The position numbers and the translations under genes were made by a program. 64,000 nucleotides of DNA from Pseudophaeobacter sp. EL27 (GTDB taxonomy: Bacteria; Pseudomonadota; Alphaproteobacteria; Rhodobacterales; Rhodobacteraceae): the NCBI RefSeq assembly GCF_900313025.1, contig NZ_OMPQ01000015.1, positions 443,775 to 507,774 of the forward strand, read 5' to 3'. The notes under the pieces are model-generated. The model was not told the origin of the DNA and did no database searches. It saw only the letters and a program-made list of their open reading frames with translations. Shown here in pieces: positions 36,078 through 45,113 of the stretch (its first letter is position 1; every line of letters begins with the position of its first letter).

Positions 36078-36923
36078 ATGAGGGCTGAGCCGCGCAGTCT
36101 GGGCGCCAGCCTGGTCTGGCACATCCTGCTGCCACGCGGGCTGACGCTGCTGCTGTGGTGGGGCGTCAATCAGCTGTTCCAAATGCCACCCGGCCTGGTC
36201 TGGGCATTGATTGCACTGGACATGCTCTGCCTGATCTGGGTCAGCCGGGCACATCTACGGGCTGCGGATGCCCATATGCTCAGTTCAGGTGCCATGGCGC
36301 CGATCTGGGGCGGATATCTGCTATTGGCGCTCACCGTACTGGCGGCACTGTCACTTTGGTGGCAAGCCTTGCTGATCGCCAACCGCCCGCCCGAAGGGCT
36401 GAGCTATGCTGAACAACGTGCCCAAGATCGTGCCCAGCGCTACAGCCTGACACGCTCGGCTGAAGGTGACGTGCTGATCTTTACCGGTGAGGTGACCTTT
36501 GGCCTGACCAAGGCCATCAAGGCGCAGCTGGAGCGCCACCCAGAGGTACGGCAGATTCACCTCACCAGCCCCGGCGGCCATATCTATGAGGCGCGCGGTA
36601 CCGCCAAACTCATCCAGGCACAGGGGATTTCCACCTTTGCGCCGGGTCTTTGCGCCTCGGCCTGCACCCTGATGTTTGCTGCCGGGTCTGCGCGCAGCCT
36701 GGGCTCTGACGGGCAGCTCGGCTTTCATGGCTATTCTCTTGAGATATTTGGTGGCCTGCCACAGATTGACCTGATGGCGGAACAGCGCAAGGACGGGGAT
36801 TACCTGATCTCACAGGGCCTCAGCCCTGGCTTCGTCGAACAGATCTACGCCACAGCCGCGACCGAGATGTGGTTTCCCAACCTGCAGGAGTTGCAAGCAA
36901 ACGGTGTGCTGATCCCTGAGTGA
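36078..36923 (+). CDS. membrane-anchored ClpP/SppA-fold protein (COG3904-like)
   Basis: The 281-aa protein has three N-terminal hydrophobic segments (about 15-35, 39-57, 77-100) and a ClpP/crotonase-like domain. S164-P-G-G-H-I-Y-E-A carries the oxyanion Gly-Gly. C-A-S194-A-C supplies the presumed nucleophile, and G-F-H217-G the candidate base. Such domains sit in periplasmic or membrane proteases related to SppA. The ATG at 36078 is preferred over an upstream TTG. It is likely co-transcribed with the nitroreductase, 33 bases before. Proteolytic activity is inferred only. Confidence 0.75.
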   Translation: MRAEPRSLGASLVWHILLPRGLTLLLWWGVNQLFQMPPGLVWALIALDMLCLIWVSRAHLRAADAHMLSSGAMAPIWGGYLLLALTVLAALSLWWQALLIANRPPEGLSYAEQRAQDRAQRYSLTRSAEGDVLIFTGEVTFGLTKAIKAQLERHPEVRQIHLTSPGGHIYEARGTAKLIQAQGISTFAPGLCASACTLMFAAGSARSLGSDGQLGFHGYSLEIFGGLPQIDLMAEQRKDGDYLISQGLSPGFVEQIYATAATEMWFPNLQELQANGVLIPE

Positions 36924-37001
36924 GCAGAGCGACAATTCGCTTTCTTTACGCCCACAGAGCCCCTAGCCTGCCTTGCATCACGTCATTCGGGAGCGTAGCA
37001 C

Positions 37002-38099
37002 ATGACCAGGCAGGATCTGCATCGGCGCGCGCTGATCACCACAGGCCTGACCTATGCAGCGACACGGCTGTTTTCCAGCACAGGAGCACAGGCCATGACC
37101 GGGGCCTCTCACGGGCATCGGGTTCCCGCCGAAGAGGCCCCGCATCAGCGATGCTTCATGCAATGGCCCGTCAATCGCCGGGTTCACTTCGATCCGGTGT
37201 TTCTCGAGATGACGCAACAAGTGATCGCGGATATTGCCAATACAATTGCCGAGTTCGAACCCGTCACCCTGCTGGCAGGCAAAGAGGATCAGCCATCGGC
37301 ACGGCGTTTACTCTCTGCAGCGGTGGAGCTTTGGGACATTCCCACCGAAGACCTCTGGTGCCGCGATTCCGGCCCCCTTTTTGTGACCAACCCGCAGGGA
37401 GATCTCGCCGTCAGTCACATCAAGTTCAATGGCTGGGGCGGAAAGCAGATCCACAAACGCGATGGTCGTATTGCCGCCGAGGTAGCCCGACGCCTTGGTC
37501 TGCCGCTATTGGAAAGCGGTCTCAGAGGCGAAGCCGGCGGAGTGGAACAGGATGGCCACGGGCTGCTGATGGCCCATGAGAGCTCCTGGGTGAACCCAAA
37601 CCGCAACCCTGGACTAACCCGCAGCGAGGTTGAGGCAGCTTTGCTAGCCGCCTATGGGGCGGAGCGAATGATCTGGAGCCCTGGCGTGAAAGGTGAGGAC
37701 ATTACCGATTATCATATTGACGCGCTGGCCCGGTTCACTGGCCCAGGCCGCGTGCTGATGAACCTGCCCCAAACCCCGGACCCAGAGGATCCTTTCCATC
37801 TGGCAGCCCAGGAAACCCATAACCGCCTGCTGGGTGCCGGTTTGCAGGTCGATGTAATCCCCGAACCCGAAAGGCGACGGGTCGACAGCTTTGACTTTGT
37901 CGCCTCCTACGCCAATTACTATGTTTGTAATGGCGGCGTGGTGGCGGCACAGTTTGGCGACCCTGAAACCGACGCCATCGCCAAGGAGGCGCTGCAGCGC
38001 CACTACCCGGGTCGAGAAGTAATCATGCTTGATGTGGATCCGCTTGGAGAACTTGGTGGCGGCATTCACTGCGCCACCCAGCAAATGCCTGCCGTCTAA
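37002..38099 (+). CDS. agmatine deiminase-family protein with export signal
   Basis: The 365-aa protein belongs to the peptidyl-arginine deiminase/agmatine deiminase family. W-C-R-D-S-G-P near 118-124 binds the guanidinium group, and G-G-G-I-H-C357-A-T-Q-Q carries the catalytic Cys. Unlike AguA it starts with R-R-A-L-I-T-T-G-L-T-Y-A-A-T and ends its leader at T-G-A-Q-A-M near 30, which looks like a Tat or Sec signal. It should convert a guanidino substrate to the ureido product plus ammonia, perhaps in the periplasm. No aguB or polyamine genes are adjacent. Confidence 0.85.
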   Translation: MTRQDLHRRALITTGLTYAATRLFSSTGAQAMTGASHGHRVPAEEAPHQRCFMQWPVNRRVHFDPVFLEMTQQVIADIANTIAEFEPVTLLAGKEDQPSARRLLSAAVELWDIPTEDLWCRDSGPLFVTNPQGDLAVSHIKFNGWGGKQIHKRDGRIAAEVARRLGLPLLESGLRGEAGGVEQDGHGLLMAHESSWVNPNRNPGLTRSEVEAALLAAYGAERMIWSPGVKGEDITDYHIDALARFTGPGRVLMNLPQTPDPEDPFHLAAQETHNRLLGAGLQVDVIPEPERRRVDSFDFVASYANYYVCNGGVVAAQFGDPETDAIAKEALQRHYPGREVIMLDVDPLGELGGGIHCATQQMPAV

Positions 38100-38123
38100 A
38101 GCTGCTATTCCTCATGGCAAAGA

Positions 38124-38151
38124 AAAAGCCCCCGACTGATCGGAGGCTTTT
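38124..38151. terminator. bidirectional terminator between deiminase gene and yebC
   Basis: AAAAGCC (38124-38130) pairs with GGCTTTT (38145-38151), with an inner CCG/CGG. T/A tails on both strands suit the two convergent genes. Confidence 0.75.
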
Positions 38152-38193
38152 GCGGCTGTCCGAAGGATGGGCAGCTCAATCAACAGGGGCAGA

Positions 38194-38934
38194 TCAGAGC
38201 TGCGCCATTACCTCATCAGAGGCTTCAAAGTTGGTGGTGACGCGCTGCACGTCGTCGTCATCTTCCAACGCATCCACCAGCTTCATCAGCTTTTGCATGC
38301 CTTCCAGATCCAGCTCGGTGGTGGTGGTCGGCTTCCAGACCAGCTTGGTGCTCTCAGATTCGCCCAACTCGGCCTCCAGCGCGTTGGACACATCGTTCAG
38401 ATCGCTGTCTTCGCAATAGATGATGTGGCCATCATCAGAGGATTCAACATCCTCGGCGCCAGCCTCGATTGCGGCCATCATCACCGTGTCGGCATCGCCC
38501 ACTTCGGGTTTGTAGGTCACTTCGCCTTTGCGATCGAACATAAAGCCAACCGAGCCGGTTTCGCCCAGGTTGCCGCCGTTTTTGGAGAAGGTCGAACGCA
38601 CAGTCGAGGCAGTGCGATTCTTGTTGTCTGTCATAGTTTCGACGATGACAGCGACACCGCTGGGGCCATAGCCCTCATAGCGGATTTCATCATAGTTTTC
38701 CGCGTCGCCACCAATCGCCTTTTTGATGGCACGTTCAATAACGTCCTTGGGCACTGATTGGCTTTTGGCCTCTTTTACGGCCATCCGCAGACGCGGATTT
38801 TTATCGACGTCAGGGTCGCCCATTTTGGCGGCCACGGTGATCTCCTTGGCCAGCTTGGAAAACAGTTTTGACCGCACAGCGTCCTGACGGCCTTTGCGAT
38901 GCTGAATGTTTGCCCATTTTGAGTGGCCTGCCAT
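38194..38934 (-). CDS. yebC: YebC/PmpR-family regulator
   Basis: The 246-aa protein begins [15 protein letters not shown], the invariant YebC N-terminus. It continues through K-E-I-T-V-A-A-K, the [11 protein letters not shown] segment near 95, and the acidic C-terminal domain. YebC-type proteins have been described as DNA-binding regulators, and more recently some have been linked to translation of proline stretches. The ATG at 38934 is fixed by the conserved start. In the opposite direction, 161 bases lead to an SLC13 permease. Confidence 0.95.
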   Translation of the reverse strand: MAGHSKWANIQHRKGRQDAVRSKLFSKLAKEITVAAKMGDPDVDKNPRLRMAVKEAKSQSVPKDVIERAIKKAIGGDAENYDEIRYEGYGPSGVAVIVETMTDNKNRTASTVRSTFSKNGGNLGETGSVGFMFDRKGEVTYKPEVGDADTVMMAAIEAGAEDVESSDDGHIIYCEDSDLNDVSNALEAELGESESTKLVWKPTTTTELDLEGMQKLMKLVDALEDDDDVQRVTTNFEASDEVMAQL

Positions 38935-39095
38935 GGTAGATCCTTTGTCTCGTGCATGCTTGAGTTGGCGCTCATATAGCCTGTGGCAGGGGCGGCTTTC
39001 AAGCACTGCTGACATGCGGCCTCAAACCGAGGCAATATCAGCCTGTAAACCCAGTGTCGTCTTGCCCCTCTGGCACCAATGACTAGAGTGGCGCC

Positions 39096-40871
39096 ATGAC
39101 ATTTGAACAGACTGCATTGTTTGCCATCTTCGCCGCCGTCTTTGGCATGTTCCTCTGGGGACGCTTTCGCTACGATATCGTTGCCTTCTCGGCGCTGATG
39201 ATCGCGGTGGTCATGGGGCTGGTGCCCACCAAAGACGCCTTCTCCGGCTTTGGCCATCCGGCGACATTGGTGGTGGCACTGGTGCTGATCGTCTCTGCCG
39301 GGCTGGTGCGCTCTGGTGCAGTCTTTCTGATCACCCGCACATTGGTGGACAGCACCCGCAGCCTTGGCAGCCATATCGGATTGATGGGTGGCATCGGCGC
39401 GGTGCTGTCAGCCTTTATGAACAACGTCGCGGCGCTGGCCCTGTTGATGCCAGTGGATGTCCAGACCGCCCGCAAGGCCGGACGGGCGCCGGGCCTCAGC
39501 CTGATGCCGCTTTCCTTTGCCACCATTTTGGGCGGCATGGCGACACTTATTGGCACCCCGCCCAATATCATCATCGCCTCGATCCGGCAGGAAACCATGG
39601 GCGAGCCCTTTGCAATGTTTGATTTTGCCCCCGTGGGCGGAATTACTGCCCTTGCCGGGCTTGCCTTTGTGGCGCTGATCGGCTGGCGCCTGATCCCGCA
39701 GCGCGACACAGAGACCGGCAACTCCGAGGCGCAACTGGCTGACTACATTGCAGAACTGACGGTTCCTGAAGGCTCCAAACTGATCGGCAAGCGCCTGGGC
39801 ACGCTCGACAAAGAGGCCGAGCAGGCGGATATTGCCATTCTGGGGCTGATCCGCGAAGGCAAGCGCCGCTATGGCCGCTCGGCTGGGGCCATGCTGCAGG
39901 CTGGTGATACCCTGGTGATCGAGGCTACGCCCGAGGCCCTGGATGAGTTTCGAACCTCGCTGTCGCTGAATTTCTCTGACGCGGCGCGCCAGGAAAAGCT
40001 CACCGCCGCTGGCGAGGGATTGGAAGTGATCGAAGTGGTGGTTCCGGAAACCGCCCGCATCAATGGCCGCTCTGCCCAGTCATTGGGATTGGCTTGGCGG
40101 CAAAGCACCGTGTTGCTGGGACTGTCACGTCAGGGTCGGCGTTTGACCAACCACATCCGCCAGACAGAAATTGAAGCCGGAGACATCCTGTTGCTGCTCT
40201 GCCCCCGCGACCGGGGCGCGGATGTCACCGAATGGCTGGGCTGCCTGCCCCTGGCCGAACGTGGCCTGGCAGTAACCGCCAATGACAAGACCTGGGCCGC
40301 AATCGGACTGTTTGCACTCGCCGTGCTCGCCGCCTCTTTGGGGCTGGTCTATCTGCCAGTGGCCTTGGGGCTGGTGGTTGTTGGCTATGTGCTGATCAAA
40401 GTGCTGCCCGTGGCGGAAATCTATGATCACGTGGAATGGCCGGTGGTTGTGCTGTTGGGCTCGATGATTCCCCTTGGGGCTGCCCTGGATTCGTCAGGCG
40501 GGACCGCCCTGATTGCCAATGGGCTGATTGACCTCACCGCCGGTCTGCCCTCCTGGATGGTGCTGACCGTGCTGATGGTCGTCACCATGACCCTGTCGGA
40601 TGTATTGAACAATACCGCCACCGCAATTGTTGCCGCCCCCGTTGGCATTCAGATGGCCAACACGTTGGAGGTGTCGCCGGATCCGTTCTTGATGGCGGTC
40701 GCCGTGGCCGCCTCTGCCGCCTTCCTCACCCCGATTGGGCATAAGAACAACACTCTGGTCCTGGGACCCGGAGGCTATCGCTTTGGCGACTACTGGCGCA
40801 TGGGACTGCCGCTGGAAATCCTGGTGATTGCGGTCTCGATCCCCTCCATTCTGGTGTTTTGGCCAATATGA
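39096..40871 (+). CDS. SLC13/DASS-type permease with two TrkA-C domains
   Basis: The 591-aa protein has two blocks of membrane segments around two cytosolic RCK-C/TrkA-C domains (about 215-290 and 300-385). The N block carries M-N-N-V-A-A-L-A-L-L-M-P near 108 and G-T-P-P-N-I near 150. The C block carries L-N-N-T-A-T-A-I near 505 and ends in P-G-G-Y-R-F-G-D-Y. These are the SNT-like substrate/sodium motifs of divalent-anion:Na+ symporters. Substrate could be sulfate, dicarboxylate or another anion. It resembles the permease at 43139-44917. Confidence 0.87.
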   Translation: MTFEQTALFAIFAAVFGMFLWGRFRYDIVAFSALMIAVVMGLVPTKDAFSGFGHPATLVVALVLIVSAGLVRSGAVFLITRTLVDSTRSLGSHIGLMGGIGAVLSAFMNNVAALALLMPVDVQTARKAGRAPGLSLMPLSFATILGGMATLIGTPPNIIIASIRQETMGEPFAMFDFAPVGGITALAGLAFVALIGWRLIPQRDTETGNSEAQLADYIAELTVPEGSKLIGKRLGTLDKEAEQADIAILGLIREGKRRYGRSAGAMLQAGDTLVIEATPEALDEFRTSLSLNFSDAARQEKLTAAGEGLEVIEVVVPETARINGRSAQSLGLAWRQSTVLLGLSRQGRRLTNHIRQTEIEAGDILLLLCPRDRGADVTEWLGCLPLAERGLAVTANDKTWAAIGLFALAVLAASLGLVYLPVALGLVVVGYVLIKVLPVAEIYDHVEWPVVVLLGSMIPLGAALDSSGGTALIANGLIDLTAGLPSWMVLTVLMVVTMTLSDVLNNTATAIVAAPVGIQMANTLEVSPDPFLMAVAVAASAAFLTPIGHKNNTLVLGPGGYRFGDYWRMGLPLEILVIAVSIPSILVFWPI

Positions 40872-41001
40872 CTCCACCACGCTCCGTTCTGTGGTGCCAT
40901 GCCCCAGAACAAAGACTGCCCCCACGGCAAAGTGTTGAAACAATTGCCCCCTACCACCGGCTTCGCTTAGGCTGGGCCAAACCGGAGGACGGGAGACACA
41001 G

Positions 41002-42672
41002 ATGGGCGACAGTACAGATACCCACGCGGATGCGATCATAGTTGGCGCTGGCATTGCCGGGCTGACAGCGGCCTGTGAGCTGGGGGATCGGGGCAAGCGG
41101 GTCATCCTGCTGGATCAGGAACCTGCACATTTCCTGGGTGGACAGGCTCATTGGAGCCTGGGTGGCTTGTTCATGATCGACACCCCGGAGCAGCGGCGCA
41201 TGGGAATCAAGGATTGCCACGATCTGGCGCGACGGGATTGGATGGGCAGCGCCCAGTTTGACCGCACCGAGGATGATTGGCCCAAACAATGGGCCCGCGC
41301 CTATCTGGATTTTGCTGCCACTGAAATGCGCCCCTGGCTGCATGAAATGGGCATGCGCTGGTTTCCCATCGTTGGCTGGGCCGAACGCGGCGGCAGCAGT
41401 GCGGAGGCCCATGGCAACTCAGTCCCACGCTTTCATGTGACCTGGGGTACCGGACCCGGGGTGGTTGCGCCTTTTGCCGCCCGTCTTGAGGCCCATGTTG
41501 CTGCTGGTCGGGTCATCACCCGATTTCGCCATCAGGTCAGCCATATAATCGTGCAGGCGGGCGAGGTCAAAGGTGTCTCTGGTGAAGTTCTGGCCGCAGA
41601 TGCAGCCCCCCAGGGCGCACGCACAAACCGCCAGGAAATTGGCGAGTTTGAAGTCTATGCCCCCTCGGTCATCGTCGCCTCAGGCGGCATCGGCGGCAAT
41701 TTTGAATTGGTGCGCAAAAACTGGCCACGTGAACGTTTGGGCGCGCCGCCCAAAAACATGGTTGCCGGTGTGCCCTTCCATGTGGACGGGCGCATGATCC
41801 CCATTGCCGAGACCGCAGGCGGGCATGTGATCAATGGCGACCGCATGTGGCACTATACCGAAGGGCTGCGCAACTGGGATCCTATCTGGCCAAACCACGG
41901 CATTCGCGTCCTGCCGGGACCCTCCTCGATGTGGTTTGACGCCAATGGAGACCGGCTGCAGCCCCCCTGCCTGCCCGGTTTTGACACCCTGGCGACCCTG
42001 AAGGAGATCCTGAAAACCGGGCAGGACTACAGCTGGTTTGTCCTCAGCCAGAAAATCATCGAAAAGGAATTTGCCCTGTCGGGCTCCGAACAGAACCCAG
42101 ACCTGACCTCGGGCAAATGGATGGAGGTGATCCGTGCGCGCCTGATGTCGCGCGGCGGTGCCCCGGCTCCGGTGGAGGCTTTCAAGAAGCACGGAAAGGA
42201 TTTTGTTATCGCTGACACCCTGGCAGAACTGGTCGAAGGCATGAACCGAATTGCCGAAGTACCACTGGACGAAACCCATCTGCGCCGCCAGATCGAGGCG
42301 CGCGATGCGCAGATGGACAATCCCTTTGCCAAAGATGCCCAAGTGATTGCAATCAATGCCGCCCGCAACTATCGCGGCGACCGGCTGATCCGCACGGCAA
42401 AGCCGCATCGCATTCTGGATCGCAAAAACGGCCCATTGATCGCTGTACGGCTCAACATTCTGACCCGCAAGACCCTGGGCGGGCTACAGACCAACCTCGA
42501 CAGCCAAATGGTGGGGGCAGATGGCACTGCAGTGCCAGGACTGTTTGCCATTGGTGAAGCAGCTGGCTTTGGCGGTGGAGGCTATCACGGCTATAACGCC
42601 TTGGAAGGAACTTTCCTTGGTGGCTGCCTGTTCTCCGGCCGACAGGCTGGGCGTTCTGATCTGATCGCCTGA
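41002..42672 (+). CDS. FAD-binding dehydrogenase, fumarate reductase/KstD-like
   Basis: The 556-aa flavoprotein has an N-terminal dinucleotide fold (A-I-I-V-G-A-G-I-A-G-L-T-A-A near 11-24). The substrate domain includes the S-L-G-G-L-F segment, and the C-terminus carries G-E-A-A-G-F-G-G-G-G-Y-H-G-Y-N-A-L-E-G near 515-533. That end matches the fumarate-reductase/3-ketosteroid-dehydrogenase class. A quinone or flavocytochrome partner is not encoded nearby. It lies between two SLC13 permeases, so the substrate may be an imported organic anion (inference). Confidence 0.82.
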   Translation: MGDSTDTHADAIIVGAGIAGLTAACELGDRGKRVILLDQEPAHFLGGQAHWSLGGLFMIDTPEQRRMGIKDCHDLARRDWMGSAQFDRTEDDWPKQWARAYLDFAATEMRPWLHEMGMRWFPIVGWAERGGSSAEAHGNSVPRFHVTWGTGPGVVAPFAARLEAHVAAGRVITRFRHQVSHIIVQAGEVKGVSGEVLAADAAPQGARTNRQEIGEFEVYAPSVIVASGGIGGNFELVRKNWPRERLGAPPKNMVAGVPFHVDGRMIPIAETAGGHVINGDRMWHYTEGLRNWDPIWPNHGIRVLPGPSSMWFDANGDRLQPPCLPGFDTLATLKEILKTGQDYSWFVLSQKIIEKEFALSGSEQNPDLTSGKWMEVIRARLMSRGGAPAPVEAFKKHGKDFVIADTLAELVEGMNRIAEVPLDETHLRRQIEARDAQMDNPFAKDAQVIAINAARNYRGDRLIRTAKPHRILDRKNGPLIAVRLNILTRKTLGGLQTNLDSQMVGADGTAVPGLFAIGEAAGFGGGGYHGYNALEGTFLGGCLFSGRQAGRSDLIA

Positions 42673-42779
42673 ATCCCCACGCCGATGTCTATCCGCGGCC
42701 TCTCGATGAGGCCAAAACCACACTCTTCATGTCCCCCGGTTGAACTCAGCGGATCATCCCATTTTCACTTGGCGTCAAA

Positions 42780-42822
42780 TATCCCGGGGGGAGCGCCCCC
42801 GGCGCGAGGGGGCAGCGCCCCC
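42780..42822. repeat. gene-end palindromic repeat, copy B
   Basis: TATCCCGGGGGG is followed by GCGCC...GGCGC pairing and GGGGGC-AGC-GCCCCC. It lies 108 bases past the FAD dehydrogenase stop. The rest of this 466-base spacer holds only the candidate microprotein at 42939-43019. Confidence 0.6.
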
Positions 42823-42938
42823 AAGCATATCCAGCGCCCCTCAAACAGCTTCGACTTCCTGGACATCCACTGTACTAAAGGGGATCTGCAGCTTCAGTGC
42901 CAGCCGACAGAGCAAAACCCTCTTCTGGCTTCTACAGC

Positions 42939-43019
42939 CTATGTCAGGGCCTGGGACAACAATGCGATACCGGAGGCCGTTGCAAAAAGAAAAACCAAAA
43001 ATCCACGTCTAAAACTCAT
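42939..43019 (-). CDS. candidate 26-aa membrane microprotein
   Basis: The minus strand encodes M-S-F-R-R-G-F-L-V-F-L-F-A-T-A-S-G-I-A-L-L-S-Q-A-L-T. A GAGGGTGA ribosome site lies just before the ATG and a plausible GTGAAA-16-TATATC promoter lies upstream. The two Arg residues followed by an uninterrupted hydrophobic helix suggest a single-pass peptide with an Nin orientation. No homologue is recognised. It sits about 120 bases past the stop of an SLC13 permease on the same strand. A chance reading frame cannot be excluded. Confidence 0.35.
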   Translation of the reverse strand: MSFRRGFLVFLFATASGIALLSQALT

Positions 43020-43138
43020 AAACTCACCCTCATCAAAAATTCCTACCCTTTTGATATAGGGCGAAGATTACCAATTTCACTTTTAGGGCAGATCATCGGC
43101 GAAATTCTGCGTAGCCCCTCGCACAAAGGCGCGATGGC

Positions 43139-44917
43139 TCAGAGTGGCCAGAGATAGGGAATCAAACCCGAGGCCAGCAGCCCGATGCTGAGATTGAGCG
43201 GAATGCCGACGCGCAGAAAATCAGTAAATTTGTATCCACCTGGACCATAGACCAGCATATTGGTCTGATAGCCAATGGGCGTGGCAAAAGAGGCCGAGGC
43301 CGCCACCATGACCGCAACCACCAAAGGCCGTGGGTCAACGCCAATGGCCTGAGCCAGGCCAACTGCAATTGGTGTCACCACCACCGCAACCGCATTGTTT
43401 GAAACCAGCTCGGTCAAGACTGAGGTCAGCAGATAGATCGCCCAGACCAGCACAAAAGGCGGCAACCCTGTCAAAGCCGGGGCAATAGCCTCAGCGATGA
43501 GGCTGACGGCACCAGAGCTCTCCAGTGCCGCGCCAATCGCCAGCATGGAAAAGATGAGCGCCAAAAGCCGCCCGTCGACAAAGGAAAAGGCCTCGTCCGC
43601 GTCGATGCAACGGGTGATCAGCACCAGGGCCACCACCACGATAGACAGCAACAGGATCGGGGCCACACCAAGCGCCGCCAGACCGACGATTGACAGTAGC
43701 CCGGCAATCGCCAGCGGCGCGTGGCTGCGCCGGTAGGCGCGCTGGGTGGGCTGGGAGACATCTGCCATATCCATATCGGCAGCGAGACGTTGAATATCGG
43801 CGGGAGCGCCTTCCAGTAGCAGCGTGTCCCCGACCCGCACCACCAGATCATCCAGCTGCACGCCGATGTTCTGGTTGCGCCGATGCACCGCCAGCACATA
43901 AACACCATAGCGACGCCGCAGACGCATGGCCCCCAGCGAGCGCCCGACCAGGCGGCACCCCGGTGTCACCAGAACCTCTACCGTCTTGGTCTCAACCGCC
44001 GAAACCTGATCTACCCGCTTGAGCTCCTTATTGGCCTGCAGGCTCAGCAATTCGGTCATTTCGGTCCGCAGTACCACCCGGTCCCCCACCTGTAGCTCAA
44101 CGCCTTTGAGGTTGCGCCGCAGCGACAGATCACCGCGCACCAGATCGATCAGCCGCACGCCAGGGCGTTTGAACAGCTGCACCCCGGTGACTTCGCGGCC
44201 GATCAGGTTGCTGTCCGGGGGGATAACCGCCTCGGTGAAGAATTTCATTTTGGAACGATCACTGAGCAGCATCGCCATGCTGTCGCGATCCGGCAACAAA
44301 CGCGGCGAGATATAGCGCAGATAGATCATCCCCCAGATCACCAGAATGATCCCCAAAGGGGTGACCTCAAAGATCGAAAACGGCTCCAACCCTTGGGCCC
44401 GGGCCACACCGTCAACCAGCAGGTTGGTAGAGGTGCCGATCAGCGTCAGCGTCCCCCCGAGGATGGCAGCATAGCTGAGCGGAATCAGCATTTTGGAGGC
44501 CGACACTCCAAGCGTACGTGAGATCTGTACAAAGACCGGGATCATCACCACCACAACCGGCGTATTGGACACCACCGCAGAGGCCGCAATGACAAAAGCC
44601 ATCAGTAGCGCAATGGCCCGTTTGGGGCTGACTTCGGCCTGTTTACGGGCCTTGGCAGTAAAGGCATCCAACGCGCCGGTTCGCACCAGGGCGCCCATGA
44701 TGATGAACATCGCGGCAATGGTCCAGGGGGCCGGGTTCGACAGCACTGCAATGGCGCGTTCATAGGGCAGCACCCCCGTGACCAGCATCAGCGAGACGCC
44801 GGTCATAGCCACCACCTCGGTTGGATAAATCTCGCGCAGGAAGGCGACAAACATCAACCCAACGATGGCAAGGGCTAGCAGCGCACTACCATTCTGGGAA
44901 AAATTGATCAGATCCAT
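43139..44917 (-). CDS. SLC13/DASS-type permease with two TrkA-C domains
   Basis: The 592-aa protein shares the layout of the permease at 39096-40871. An N-terminal membrane block carries S-N-T-P-V-V-V-V-M-I-P near 115 and G-T-S-T-N-L near 160. Two TrkA-C domains lie at about 215-300 and 310-385. The C-terminal block has S-N-N-A-V-A-V-V near 505 and the end P-G-G-Y-K-F-T-D-F. The second ligand motif differs from its neighbour (TSTN against TPPN), so the two are not recent duplicates. The ATG at 44917 is preferred over one upstream. Confidence 0.87.
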   Translation of the reverse strand: MDLINFSQNGSALLALAIVGLMFVAFLREIYPTEVVAMTGVSLMLVTGVLPYERAIAVLSNPAPWTIAAMFIIMGALVRTGALDAFTAKARKQAEVSPKRAIALLMAFVIAASAVVSNTPVVVVMIPVFVQISRTLGVSASKMLIPLSYAAILGGTLTLIGTSTNLLVDGVARAQGLEPFSIFEVTPLGIILVIWGMIYLRYISPRLLPDRDSMAMLLSDRSKMKFFTEAVIPPDSNLIGREVTGVQLFKRPGVRLIDLVRGDLSLRRNLKGVELQVGDRVVLRTEMTELLSLQANKELKRVDQVSAVETKTVEVLVTPGCRLVGRSLGAMRLRRRYGVYVLAVHRRNQNIGVQLDDLVVRVGDTLLLEGAPADIQRLAADMDMADVSQPTQRAYRRSHAPLAIAGLLSIVGLAALGVAPILLLSIVVVALVLITRCIDADEAFSFVDGRLLALIFSMLAIGAALESSGAVSLIAEAIAPALTGLPPFVLVWAIYLLTSVLTELVSNNAVAVVVTPIAVGLAQAIGVDPRPLVVAVMVAASASFATPIGYQTNMLVYGPGGYKFTDFLRVGIPLNLSIGLLASGLIPYLWPL

Positions 44918-45113
44918 GGTGTCGACTGTCCCCAATTACCCTGACAGATCGGGCACCCCGTGCCAGCTCCTGCCAGCGGCAAGTTTCCCTCATCGTAAAT
45001 GGCAGGGCAATGGTTTCATGCCGCGACAGATGTGCTGCCGCAGCAAAAAGGAGTTTATGCAACAATCTCTGGGATTTGAGAGAATTTCTTCCTTCAAACC
45101 AAGCCATCCTCAA

